Assembly (NCBI GenBank): GCA_045587065.1
Contig: JAZNBQ010000130.1
Coordinates: 1 to 23,281, forward strand
Direction of reading: 5' to 3'
Source of the DNA: SFWF01 sp045587065
GTDB taxonomy: Bacteria > Bacillota > Clostridia > Oscillospirales > Acutalibacteraceae
DNA length: 23,281 nt
Shown: piece after piece, positions 7,446-14,955 of the stretch
How the letters are laid out: every line of letters starts with the position of its first letter
Numbering within the stretch: position 1 is the stretch's first letter
The notes under the pieces: model-generated
Told to the model about the DNA's origin: nothing
The model's database searches: none
Seen by the model: the letters and a program-made list of their open reading frames with translations, nothing else
Position numbers and translations under genes: made by a program

Positions 7446-8498
7446 ATGGACATAGCCGTGTTTATTAACCAGATGTTTAATGATCCGATGCTATTGGTGT
7501 CAACTATATTAACACTTGGTGTTATTCTGGTTAACGGTTGGACTGATGCACCAAATGCAATTGCAACTTGTGTTTCAACCAGAGCTATTGGTGTTAGAAA
7601 AGCAATTATAATGGCTGCTATTTTTAATTTCCTCGGTGTTTTTTTAATGACTAAGATTAATCATTCGGTTGCTACTACAATCGGTAATATGGTTAATTTT
7701 GGAAGCGATTCCAAGTCTGCGCTTATTGCTCTTTGTGCAGCTATGGAAGCTATTGTTATATGGACGACTGCCGCATGGTACTTTGGTATACCTACCAGTG
7801 AGAGCCATGCACTTATTGCCGGTATTTCAGGCGCCGCAGTTGCGGTTCAAGGAAACTTTAGCGGAATCAACCCAAAAGAATGGTTAAAGGTTTTATACGG
7901 AATTGTTATTTCAACCGTACTTGGATTTGTACTTGGCTTTATTTCATCAAAGATTACTGTGCTCATATTCAAAAATAAAAACAGAATGAAATCCGAAAAA
8001 TTCTTTTCTGGCGCTCAGGTTGCAGGTGGAGCCGCCATGGCATTTATGCACGGTGCTCAGGATGGACAAAAATTTATGGCTATTTTTCTATTAGGCGGAG
8101 CACTTGTAAACGGCACGTCTACAGGTTCTATTAACGAAACTCCTGAAACCTGGCTAATGATTTTAGTTTCTGTAATTATGGGACTTGGAACATCAATTGG
8201 CGGTTACAGAATTATTAAATCTGTTGGTATGGACATGGTGAAATTAAAACCATATCAAGGGTTTTCTGCAGACTTTGCAGCAACATTATGCCTATTGCTA
8301 TCATCACTAACAGGAGTTCCTGTTAGTACAACACATACAAAAACAACAGCTATTATGGGTGTTGGAGCCGCAAGACGAATGAGTAATGTTAACTGGGGGG
8401 TTGTTAAAGAATTGGTTTTAACGTGGGTATTTACCTTTCCTGGATGCGGTTTATTAGGTTACGGAGTTGCAAAGGTCTTTTTAAGGCTATTTGCTTAA
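7446..8498 (+). CDS. pit: PiT-family inorganic phosphate permease
   Basis: A low-affinity phosphate:cation symporter of the plasma membrane. The 350-residue protein is almost entirely hydrophobic, with two inverted PiT half-repeats. In the first repeat NGWTDAPNAIATCVSTRAIG (30-49) is followed by GIPTSESHALIAG (114-126). In the second, HGAQDGQKFMAIF (202-214) is followed by GVPVSTTHTKTTAIMGVG. The classic ND-x-x-N signature is altered to TDAPN in the first repeat and AQDGQ in the second; I believe these variants occur in other clostridial members, so function is expected to be retained. The ATG at 7446 follows GGAGGAAAATATT. The DUF47 partner begins 24 bases downstream, a classic pairing that supports phosphate transport. 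Confidence 0.92.
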   Translation: MDIAVFINQMFNDPMLLVSTILTLGVILVNGWTDAPNAIATCVSTRAIGVRKAIIMAAIFNFLGVFLMTKINHSVATTIGNMVNFGSDSKSALIALCAAMEAIVIWTTAAWYFGIPTSESHALIAGISGAAVAVQGNFSGINPKEWLKVLYGIVISTVLGFVLGFISSKITVLIFKNKNRMKSEKFFSGAQVAGGAAMAFMHGAQDGQKFMAIFLLGGALVNGTSTGSINETPETWLMILVSVIMGLGTSIGGYRIIKSVGMDMVKLKPYQGFSADFAATLCLLLSSLTGVPVSTTHTKTTAIMGVGAARRMSNVNWGVVKELVLTWVFTFPGCGLLGYGVAKVFLRLFA

Positions 8499-8522
8499 AT
8501 TTATAAAAAAGGAAAAATAATT

Positions 8523-9143
8523 ATGGCTAAAAACAAAAACGACTATTTTAAATTAATTGAACAGCAAGTTAAATATTGCGTAGAGGCTTCTACCCTTCTA
8601 TCAGAAATCTTGTGTAATTATTCTGCTTCCAGTATTCCTGCTCAAAGAAACAAGATACATGATGTTGAAAACGCAGCCGATGAGCTTCACCACGACATTT
8701 TGTCGCGACTTTCAGCAGAATTCATCACACCTATTGACCAGGAGGACATATTACGTCTTGTGCAAATTATTGATGACATTACAGATGCGCTAGACGAAGT
8801 AGTTCTTAAGTTTTTCATGTATCACGTGGACGATATGCCACCATTTGTTCCTAACATTTCAAAGGCGGTTGACAAATGTGTTAAATCTTTGTATGAAGCT
8901 GTTAAAGAACTTAAAAATTTTAAAAAGCCAGAAAAACTACGCAAATTACTTGTTGAGGTTAATAACGTAGAAAGCGAAGCAGACACAATATTTATTGATG
9001 CAATTCACAATCTATTTTCAAAAGAAACTGATAACAAAAAGCTTATTTCTCACAAGGAAATTTATGAAAGTCTTGAAGACTGTTGTGACCAATGCGAACA
9101 CGCTACAGACGTAATAGAACAAATAATAATTAAAAACACATAA
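8523..9143 (+). CDS. DUF47 PhoU-like phosphate transport regulator
   Basis: A cytoplasmic helical-bundle protein of the DUF47/PhoU-like family (Pfam PhoU_div), commonly encoded next to PiT transporters and thought to modulate their activity. The 206-residue sequence is strongly helical and acidic. It has two metal-binding-type motifs: HDVENAADELHHDIL in the first half and VNNVESEADTIF in the second, where the E-x-x-A-D pattern is the PhoU-like signature. DIIDDITDALDEVVLKF-type helices lie between them. The start ATG is at 8523 after GGAAAAATAATT. The gene is cotranscribed with the permease and ends at a hairpin at 9147-9175. Confidence 0.9.
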   Translation: MAKNKNDYFKLIEQQVKYCVEASTLLSEILCNYSASSIPAQRNKIHDVENAADELHHDILSRLSAEFITPIDQEDILRLVQIIDDITDALDEVVLKFFMYHVDDMPPFVPNISKAVDKCVKSLYEAVKELKNFKKPEKLRKLLVEVNNVESEADTIFIDAIHNLFSKETDNKKLISHKEIYESLEDCCDQCEHATDVIEQIIIKNT

Positions 9144-9146
9144 GAA

Positions 9147-9175
9147 AACGCCGCATATCGTTGATATGCGGCGTT
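9147..9175. terminator. Terminator between the DUF47 gene and putP
   Basis: A 13-bp GC-rich perfect stem (9147-9159 with 9163-9175) with a three-base loop. The T run is better on the minus strand (TTTTCTTA after the stem), so it is a good terminator for putP and a weaker one for the phosphate unit; both converge here. Confidence 0.8.
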
Positions 9176-9190
9176 ATAGTTTATATTATA

Positions 9191-10741
9191 TTATTTTACA
9201 GATTCAAACTCTTCCTCAATTTCTCTTGAAGGACGTTTTGTAAGAAGTGAAGCTACAACAATGCAGATACAAGAGAAAATAAACGCAGGAAGTAGTTCGT
9301 AAATTGCAAATATTCCACCAATTTTGCTAATAACAAGCTTCCACAAGAAGACCATACCTGCGCCGCCTACCATACCTGCGATAGCACCAACCTGGTTTGT
9401 TCTTTTCCAGAAAAGTGAGAAAATCATGATAGGTCCAAACGTTGCGCCAAAGCCTGCCCAAGCAAATGAAACTATTTGGAAAATAACGCTATTTTCATCT
9501 AAAGCAATAAGAGCAGCAATCAGAGCTATTAATAAAAGTGTAATTCTTGATACTTTCATTACCTGCTTATCTGTTGCGTTCTTCTTAAATATTCCTTGGA
9601 AAATGTTCTTAGCAAAGGCAGATGCAGCGATGAGCAAGTATGAGTCAGAAGAACTGATAGTTGCTGCAAGTATACCTGCCATTATAAAGCCTGCCAATAT
9701 TGCAGGAAGATAAGAAGTAGACAATAAAATGAATATGTTTTCTGAAGTTGATTTTGTAAGTAGTTCTGTTGGGAACAACTGTCTACCTAAAATACCAATA
9801 AATACTGCAATACCCAGAGAAATAACAACCCATATCATAGCTATGCGTCTGGACAGTTTGAGTTCGCCCTCTTTGCGAATTGCCATAAATCTTAAGAGAA
9901 CCTGTGGCATACCAAAATAGCCAAGACCCCATGCCATACAAGAAAGTATGCTTAGTACGCCATAATCTTGTCCGGCATTAAATACAGGTTTGCCTGCTTC
10001 TACTAACTGTTTGCCTGTTTCATCAAGTGTTGGAGAAGCAATGCCAAAGAACTCGAAAAATCCCGGAATCTCTCTAGCGTTTGAAATAATAGCGTCTATT
10101 CCCCCTGCTTTTACAACGCCAACTATAACAATAACTGCAAGAGCTATAATCATTACAATTGCTTGCATAAAGTCAGAAGCGCTTTCAGCAAGGAATCCGC
10201 CAAGAATTGTATATAGTAACACAAAAACTGCGCCTAAAATCATCATGGCAATATACGGCGCTCCAAACAAGGTTGAAAATAGTTTACCGCAGGTTACAAA
10301 GCAACTTGAAGCGTAAACTGTAAAGAACACTAGAATAAACAATGCGGCTAATGTCATAATAACCTTCTTTTTCTCATGAAATCTATTAGAGAAAAACTCA
10401 GGCAATGTTATAGAGTTATTAGCCTTAACGCTGTATCTGTATAATCTTTTAGATACGATTAACCAGTTGAAATATGTACCAATTGCCAAACCAACTGCGG
10501 TCCAAAATGCATCAGCAAGACCGCACCAATAAGCAACACCAGGCAGACCCATTAATAGCCAACCACTCATATCTGATGCCTCGGCGCTCATAGCAGTTAC
10601 CCAAGGCCCTAAAGAACGACCGCCTAAAAAATAATTTTCTGAACTTGCGTTTGCTTTTTTAGCAAACAATAGACCAATAACAATTACTGCGGCCATATAA
10701 ACAACCATAGCAATAAGAATCTGAATTGTGTTTACCGACAT
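9191..10741 (-). CDS. putP: Sodium/proline symporter PutP
   Basis: Imports proline with sodium across the plasma membrane (solute:sodium symporter family). The 516-residue protein has about 13 membrane segments. The PutP sodium-site motif ASDMSGWLLMGLPG (55-68; Asp57, Ser59 and Gly60 match the E. coli D55/S57/G58 region) is intact. The signature AWGLGYFGMPQVLLRFMAIR (270-289) strongly favours PutP over pantothenate or glucose members of the family. The C-terminal tail is acidic. The ATG follows AAGGGGTTATATT. It begins 17 bases after the ytvI stop, so both genes probably share the promoter at 11902-11930. Proline could serve as an osmolyte or a Stickland substrate; that is inference. Confidence 0.93.
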   Translation of the reverse strand: MSVNTIQILIAMVVYMAAVIVIGLLFAKKANASSENYFLGGRSLGPWVTAMSAEASDMSGWLLMGLPGVAYWCGLADAFWTAVGLAIGTYFNWLIVSKRLYRYSVKANNSITLPEFFSNRFHEKKKVIMTLAALFILVFFTVYASSCFVTCGKLFSTLFGAPYIAMMILGAVFVLLYTILGGFLAESASDFMQAIVMIIALAVIVIVGVVKAGGIDAIISNAREIPGFFEFFGIASPTLDETGKQLVEAGKPVFNAGQDYGVLSILSCMAWGLGYFGMPQVLLRFMAIRKEGELKLSRRIAMIWVVISLGIAVFIGILGRQLFPTELLTKSTSENIFILLSTSYLPAILAGFIMAGILAATISSSDSYLLIAASAFAKNIFQGIFKKNATDKQVMKVSRITLLLIALIAALIALDENSVIFQIVSFAWAGFGATFGPIMIFSLFWKRTNQVGAIAGMVGGAGMVFLWKLVISKIGGIFAIYELLPAFIFSCICIVVASLLTKRPSREIEEEFESVK

Positions 10742-10758
10742 AATATAACCCCTTAATA

Positions 10759-11829
10759 TTAATTATTTGATTTTATAAAATCTAATTTACCATCTTTATA
10801 CAAACTATATAGCATTATAATCACGAGCGGTAAACAAAGCATACCGAACACGCCAAATAATTTAAGACCGGTAAATATTGATATTAAAGTAATCAGAGGA
10901 TGTAATCCTACCTGACCACCAACGATTTTAGGTTCAATAAGATTTCGTACAATAACAGTAATTATATATAGTATTATCAAACCTAAAGCCAGACCATAAT
11001 TTCCGTTAATAAGCATAATAAGTGACCAAGGTATTAAAACAGTACCGGTTCCTAATACAGGAAGAACGTCAAGTATTGCAATTCCGGCGGCTATCATTAC
11101 AGCATTTTTTACGCCAAATAACAAAAGTGCTATGGAAATTTCTGCAAAATTTATAACCATTAAAATTAAGTAGCTCTTTACTATCTTAAAGGTCTTAACA
11201 ATAAGAATAGTTTTACATTCTACAAACAGATTATAATATTTGGGTTTTACATGAGTTGCCACAAAATTTTTAACAGTCTCGAAATCCTTTGCGATATAAC
11301 AAGAAGCAACGAAAGTAATAATAACGCTTACCAATACACCGGGTAGCTTAGTAGCAACAGATGCGGCGTAGGTAGGTGCCCATTTGGCAATATTAGTTAC
11401 CATATTAGCTATAAAATCTGACAAAATTTTAGCTAAGTCGATTTCTAATCCATCAGGGACTTTATCTGAGATATTACCCAATGAGGCCTTCAGGTTATCA
11501 AGAACGCCGCTCCACTCAGAAATTAGTTGCGGTGCCTTTAACGCAAAGGTGGAAACAAAATCAAAAATTTTATAACCTAAAAAAGCTATAATACCGATAA
11601 TTGCCACATAAGCAAATATAACAAAAACCAATGCGCAAATACCTTTAGGAACTTTAGTCTTCTTTGAAATAAAGCCTGCGGGTCTCTGCATTATAGCAGT
11701 AAGGGCCAGTCCGATTAAAAATGGAAATAAATAAATTAATAAAAACTTAAACGTTATATAGACCAAAGTTACTACAATAAGCAAAAAAGCAAGGTCAATT
11801 ATAAATTTTTTCTTATTTTCGGTTGTCAT
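10759..11829 (-). CDS. ytvI: AI-2E family permease, probably sporulation protein YtvI
   Basis: A polytopic membrane protein of the AI-2E/PerM transporter family. The 356-residue length and overall pattern resemble the sporulation integral membrane protein YtvI, which is made in the mother cell in Bacillus; its substrate is unknown. An N-terminal pair of membrane segments covers about 10-55. A non-membrane region at about 95-155 is followed by further membrane segments. The family motif DVLPVLGTGTVLIPW and the conserved NLIEPKIVGGQVGLHPL stretch lie in the C-terminal half. The frame could open at a TTG at 11862, but the ATG at 11829 has GGAG at seven-base spacing and starts at MTTENKK, so it is chosen. 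putP follows 17 bases downstream. Confidence 0.85.
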   Translation of the reverse strand: MTTENKKKFIIDLAFLLIVVTLVYITFKFLLIYLFPFLIGLALTAIMQRPAGFISKKTKVPKGICALVFVIFAYVAIIGIIAFLGYKIFDFVSTFALKAPQLISEWSGVLDNLKASLGNISDKVPDGLEIDLAKILSDFIANMVTNIAKWAPTYAASVATKLPGVLVSVIITFVASCYIAKDFETVKNFVATHVKPKYYNLFVECKTILIVKTFKIVKSYLILMVINFAEISIALLLFGVKNAVMIAAGIAILDVLPVLGTGTVLIPWSLIMLINGNYGLALGLIILYIITVIVRNLIEPKIVGGQVGLHPLITLISIFTGLKLFGVFGMLCLPLVIIMLYSLYKDGKLDFIKSNN

Positions 11830-11901
11830 TTTTTTGCTCCATTCTAACAAGAAATTAAACAAAAAGTTAAAGAATATTAAACAAAATAACGATTATGAAT
11901 T

Positions 11902-11930
11902 ATTATACAATAAAGTCTTGCAAAAGTAAA
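11902..11930 (-). promoter_or_regulatory. Promoter of ytvI-putP
   Basis: On the minus strand, TTTACT (11925-11930) and a perfect TATAAT (11902-11907) are 17 bases apart, leaving a leader of about 65 bases. It overlaps the proposed divergent promoter at 11918-11946. Confidence 0.6.
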
Positions 11931-11946
11931 GAAAATATGATAATAT
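11918..11946 (+). promoter_or_regulatory. Possible promoter of the ACT-hom-lysC operon
   Basis: TTGCAA (11918-11923) and TAATAT (11941-11946) are 17 bases apart. The leader would be about 35 bases, too short for a lysine riboswitch or a T-box, and none is seen. Confidence 0.4.
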
Positions 11947-11986
11947 TTTTTCATATAAATACAATTGTTTTTGTACGGTGGATACT

Positions 11987-12415
11987 ATGAATGAGAAAAC
12001 ATTTTACATTGTTAGTTCCGATTCTCTGCCAGACGTTTTTACTAAGGTTATTTTCGCAAAAGACCTTATTTCAGACGGCAAAGTAAAAAACGTCTCCGAA
12101 GCAATAGAAAAGGCTAATATTTCACGCAGCGCTTTTTATAAGTACAGAGATAACGTTTTTCGTATGAAAAATGATACTCCGACTCGTCTTGATTTATCTG
12201 CAGTTCTCACAGATAGAGCTGGTGTTCTTTCATCCATGAGCTCAATGCTTTCAGAAAACGGCGCTAATATTATTACAATTAATCAATCTGAGCCAAAGAA
12301 CAACCTGGCTAATGTATCAATAACAATTGACATTGATGGTTTGAAGGTTTCTATTGATGAATTATTGTTATTACTAAAAACTATCGATGGTATCATTTCG
12401 ATTAAAGCACTATAA
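11987..12415 (+). CDS. ACT-domain protein (PheB / UPF0735 type)
   Basis: A small protein with a C-terminal ACT domain, which usually binds an amino acid. Its family (UPF0735, formerly PheB) is often found beside homoserine dehydrogenase in Firmicutes. The 142 residues start with FYIVSSDSLPDVF. A helical segment that resembles a helix-turn-helix (VSEAIEKANISRSAFYKYRD, about 37-56) follows, and then an ACT domain from about 70 to the end (TDRAGVLSSMSSMLSENGANIITI). The frame could open at a GTG at 11978, but only the ATG at 11987 has an upstream purine-rich site (GGTGGAT), so it is preferred. hom begins 14 bases after the stop. A role as an amino-acid sensor for the operon or its enzymes is inference. 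Confidence 0.85.
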   Translation: MNEKTFYIVSSDSLPDVFTKVIFAKDLISDGKVKNVSEAIEKANISRSAFYKYRDNVFRMKNDTPTRLDLSAVLTDRAGVLSSMSSMLSENGANIITINQSEPKNNLANVSITIDIDGLKVSIDELLLLLKTIDGIISIKAL

Positions 12416-12429
12416 ACGGAGGATTTATA

Positions 12430-13659
12430 ATGATAAATGTTGCTATAATGGGACACGGTGTTGTTGGCTCAGGTGTTGCTGAGATTTTAATTAACCACCC
12501 AGATAGAATTTCCGAAAAGGCTAAGGATTATATTAATGTAAAATACATACTTGATTTAAGAGATTTTGACTCTCTTTCTTATTCAGATAAATTTATAAAG
12601 GATTTTAATCTCATTTTAAATGACCCTGAAATTGAAATCGTTGTAGAGGTAATGGGCGGTTGCACTTTTGCTTATGATTACGTTAAAGCTTGTTTACTTG
12701 CAGGTAAGAGCGTATGCACTTCTAACAAAGAGCTTGTTGCCGAAAAAGGTGCCGAGCTTGTTAAAATTGCTTCTGAAAAAAATGCTAACTTCCTATTCGA
12801 AGCAAGTGTTGGTGGCGGCATTCCTGTATTAAGACCAATGGCGCAGTGCCTCACAGCTAATGAAATTTTAGAAATCACAGGCATTTTAAATGGTACAACA
12901 AACTATATTTTAACCAAAATGATTGAAGATAACCTATCTTTTGAAGTTGCTTTGTCTAATGCACAAAAACTTGGTTATGCAGAAAAAGACCCAACAGCAG
13001 ATATTGAAGGCTTTGATGCTTGCAGAAAAATCTGCATACTAGCTTCATTAGGTTTTGGTAAACACATATATCCAAAAGACGTAGCAACTAAAGGTATTAC
13101 TGACATTACTCTAGAGGATGTAGAATACGCGAACCAGCTTGGTTACGTAATTAAATTAATTGGTAAGGCAAGAAAACTTGACAATGGCAAAGTTACTGCA
13201 AGTGTTGCCCCTTCCCTTGTTAGCCGTCGAAATATGCTTTCCGGTGTTACAGACGTGTTTAATGCAGTTATGGTGCGCGGCGATGAGGTTGGCGACGTTA
13301 TGTTCTACGGCAGAGGCGCAGGAAAATTTCCTACAGCCAGTGCGGTAGTTGGTGATGTTATCGACTGTGCAAAACATCTTAGCACTCGCAAATATGTTTT
13401 TTGGGAGGATGCAGAATCTGATTATGTTTCAGATTCCTCAGGAGATATTACCAAATTATACGTTAGATGTAAAACAAACAACCTTAAAGAATTAATTTCA
13501 AATCTTGTTGAAGTTTTTGGAGATATTTCATATATTAAAAATGAAGCAAAAAAAGAAGTTGTATTTTTAACAGAAAACGATATTGAGAAAACATTATTAG
13601 ACAAAATTAATAGTCTGAAAGATATTGAGAATACTAAAATTCTTAATGTTATTGACTAA
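12430..13659 (+). CDS. hom: Homoserine dehydrogenase
   Basis: Reduces aspartate semialdehyde to homoserine with NAD(P)H, at the branch to threonine and methionine. The 409-residue protein has an N-terminal Rossmann motif GHGVVGSG (8-15). TSNKELVAEKG includes the active-site lysine K99. The dimer and substrate region is marked by SVGGGIPVLRP (125-134) and ITGILNGTTNYILTKM (148-163). AEKDPTADIEGFDACRK (183-199) includes the catalytic Asp and Lys. Residues from about 340 form a short C-terminal ACT-like domain, the usual site of threonine feedback. The ATG follows CGGAGGATTTATA. The gene is 14 bases after the ACT-protein gene and 28 bases before lysC. Confidence 0.96.
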   Translation: MINVAIMGHGVVGSGVAEILINHPDRISEKAKDYINVKYILDLRDFDSLSYSDKFIKDFNLILNDPEIEIVVEVMGGCTFAYDYVKACLLAGKSVCTSNKELVAEKGAELVKIASEKNANFLFEASVGGGIPVLRPMAQCLTANEILEITGILNGTTNYILTKMIEDNLSFEVALSNAQKLGYAEKDPTADIEGFDACRKICILASLGFGKHIYPKDVATKGITDITLEDVEYANQLGYVIKLIGKARKLDNGKVTASVAPSLVSRRNMLSGVTDVFNAVMVRGDEVGDVMFYGRGAGKFPTASAVVGDVIDCAKHLSTRKYVFWEDAESDYVSDSSGDITKLYVRCKTNNLKELISNLVEVFGDISYIKNEAKKEVVFLTENDIEKTLLDKINSLKDIENTKILNVID

Positions 13660-13687
13660 AATATAATTATTTTTTCGGAGGGAATTT

Positions 13688-14899
13688 ATGGCACTTATTG
13701 TTAAAAAATTCGGTGGTAGTTCTGTAGCTAATGCCGAAAGAGTTTTTAATGTAGCAAAAATTGTTACAGAAGACTATAAAAAAGGTAATGACGTTGTAGT
13801 TGTTGTTTCGGCTCAGGGAGATACAACCGACGACCTCATTGATAAGGCGAAGGAAATTAATCCTGATGGCCCTTCAAAAAGAGAAATGGATATGCTTCTT
13901 TCAGCTGGAGAACAAATTTCTATTTCACTTTTAGCAATGGCTATCGAAAAGCTCGGTTTCCCTGCAGTCTCCCTTCTTGGCTGGCAAGCAGGCTTTGAAA
14001 CCAACTCTGCATACGGAGTAGCACGCATTAAAAAGGTAGATTTTGAAAGAATCAGAAGAGAGCTTGACAACAATAAAATTGTTGTAGTTGCAGGTTTCCA
14101 AGGTCTCAACAAGCATGATGACGTTACAACCTTAGGAAGAGGCGGCTCAGATACAAGCGCAGTTGCTATCGCAGCATCTATGCACGCTGACCTTTGCCAG
14201 ATTTATACAGACGTTGACGGCGTGTATACTGCCGACCCAAGAAAAGTTCCTAAAGCCATAAAAATGGACGAAATAACATATGATGAAATGTTGGAACTTG
14301 CAACTCTTGGTGCACAGGTATTAAACAACCGTTCTGTTGAAATGGCTAAAAAATACGGTGTTGAACTTGAAGTTCGCTCAAGTTTAGAGTCAACAAAACC
14401 AGGCACAATTGTAAAGGAGAAAGTTAAAATGGAAAAAATGCTTATTAAAGGTGTAGCTAAAGATAATAATGTATCAAGAATTTCAATCGTAGGCCTTGAG
14501 GATACCCCAGGTGTTGCCTTTAAGATTTTCAACAAGCTTGCAGCAAGTAAGGTTAACGTAGATATTATTTTACAGTCGGTTGGCAGAGACGGAACTAAAG
14601 ACATCACATTTACCGTAACTGAAAATCAGGAAGCCGATGCAGTTAACGCTCTTAATGAACTAAAAGATATTCTTAATTATAAGACACTTACATCTGACAC
14701 AACCATTTCAAAGGTTTCTGTAGTTGGTGCAGGTATGGAATCACATCCAGGCGTTGCTGCTAAAATGTTCGAAGCTCTTTCAGATGCAGGAATCAATATT
14801 CAAATGATTTCTACAAGTGAAATTAAAATTTCTGTTCTTATTGATAAAGCTGATGCAGACCGTGCAGTTATTGCAATTCACGACAAATTCGTTGACTAA
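13688..14899 (+). CDS. lysC: Aspartate kinase (two ACT domains)
   Basis: Phosphorylates aspartate, the first committed step to lysine, threonine, methionine and diaminopimelate. The 403-residue protein is a stand-alone monofunctional enzyme of the Bacillus LysC / Corynebacterium Ask kind. KFGGSSV (7-13) contacts ATP and aspartate. LGRGGSDTSAVAIA and TDVDGVYTADPR complete the kinase domain. Two tandem ACT domains occupy about 265-335 and 345-403; the motif SIVGLEDTPGVAFKIF starts the first and SVVGAGMESHPGVAAKMF the second. The ATG at 13688 follows CGGAGGGAATTT. An internal ATG at 14429 has its own Shine-Dalgarno and could yield a separate beta subunit. With hom upstream, the unit covers two early enzymes of the aspartate family; asd, thrB and thrC are absent here. 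Confidence 0.97.
   Translation: MALIVKKFGGSSVANAERVFNVAKIVTEDYKKGNDVVVVVSAQGDTTDDLIDKAKEINPDGPSKREMDMLLSAGEQISISLLAMAIEKLGFPAVSLLGWQAGFETNSAYGVARIKKVDFERIRRELDNNKIVVVAGFQGLNKHDDVTTLGRGGSDTSAVAIAASMHADLCQIYTDVDGVYTADPRKVPKAIKMDEITYDEMLELATLGAQVLNNRSVEMAKKYGVELEVRSSLESTKPGTIVKEKVKMEKMLIKGVAKDNNVSRISIVGLEDTPGVAFKIFNKLAASKVNVDIILQSVGRDGTKDITFTVTENQEADAVNALNELKDILNYKTLTSDTTISKVSVVGAGMESHPGVAAKMFEALSDAGINIQMISTSEIKISVLIDKADADRAVIAIHDKFVD
14413..14431 (+). promoter_or_regulatory. Internal ribosome binding site and ATG within lysC (beta subunit start)
   Basis: AAAGGAGA (14413-14420) precedes an in-frame ATG (14429-14431, codon 248) with nine bases between GGAG and the ATG. Translation from here would give a 156-residue product of just the two ACT domains (14429-14899). 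The Bacillus subtilis and Corynebacterium aspartokinases are known to make such a beta subunit from an internal start at nearly the same place. Confidence 0.65.
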
Positions 14900-14911
14900 T
14901 TTAGATAAAAT

Positions 14912-14947
14912 AAAAAACACCTTGCAAATTTGCAAGGTGTTTTTTTT
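14912..14947. terminator. Bidirectional terminator between lysC and oadB
   Basis: A perfect inverted repeat (14912-14928 with 14929-14945; in RNA the central AAATTT would form the loop) is followed by a T run on the plus strand and has a matching T run on the minus strand. It ends lysC and oadB transcripts, which converge here. Confidence 0.9.
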
Positions 14948-14955
14948 GACTAAAA

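Noticed and set aside
7268..7468. Open frame of 66 codons that begins within tRNA-Leu and runs through its terminator.
   Set aside because: It overlaps a clear tRNA and an 18-bp terminator stem, has no ribosome binding site and no recognisable protein features.
7540..8090. Altered PiT signatures (TDAPN and AQDGQ) taken at first as a sign of a broken transporter.
   Set aside because: Both half-repeats, the SES-H and STTH motifs and the DUF47 partner are intact, and I believe the same variants occur in other clostridial PiT proteins.
9324..9713. A 129-codon plus-strand frame opposite putP.
   Set aside because: Antisense shadow of a hydrophobic gene; its low-complexity composition (many I, A, P, T) follows from the complementary codons.
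11830..11862. N-terminal extension of YtvI from a TTG at 11862.
   Set aside because: The ATG at 11829 has a well-placed GGAG, which lies inside the proposed extension; the TTG has no ribosome binding site.
11830..11986. Search for a lysine riboswitch or threonine-type T-box ahead of the ACT-hom-lysC operon.
   Set aside because: The likely leader is only about 35 bases, with no conserved T-box sequence, no terminator/antiterminator pair and no riboswitch-like helices.
14203..14607. A 134-codon minus-strand frame opposite lysC.
   Set aside because: Antisense to the aspartate kinase; no Shine-Dalgarno and no motif. The same applies to the smaller frame at 13813-14112.
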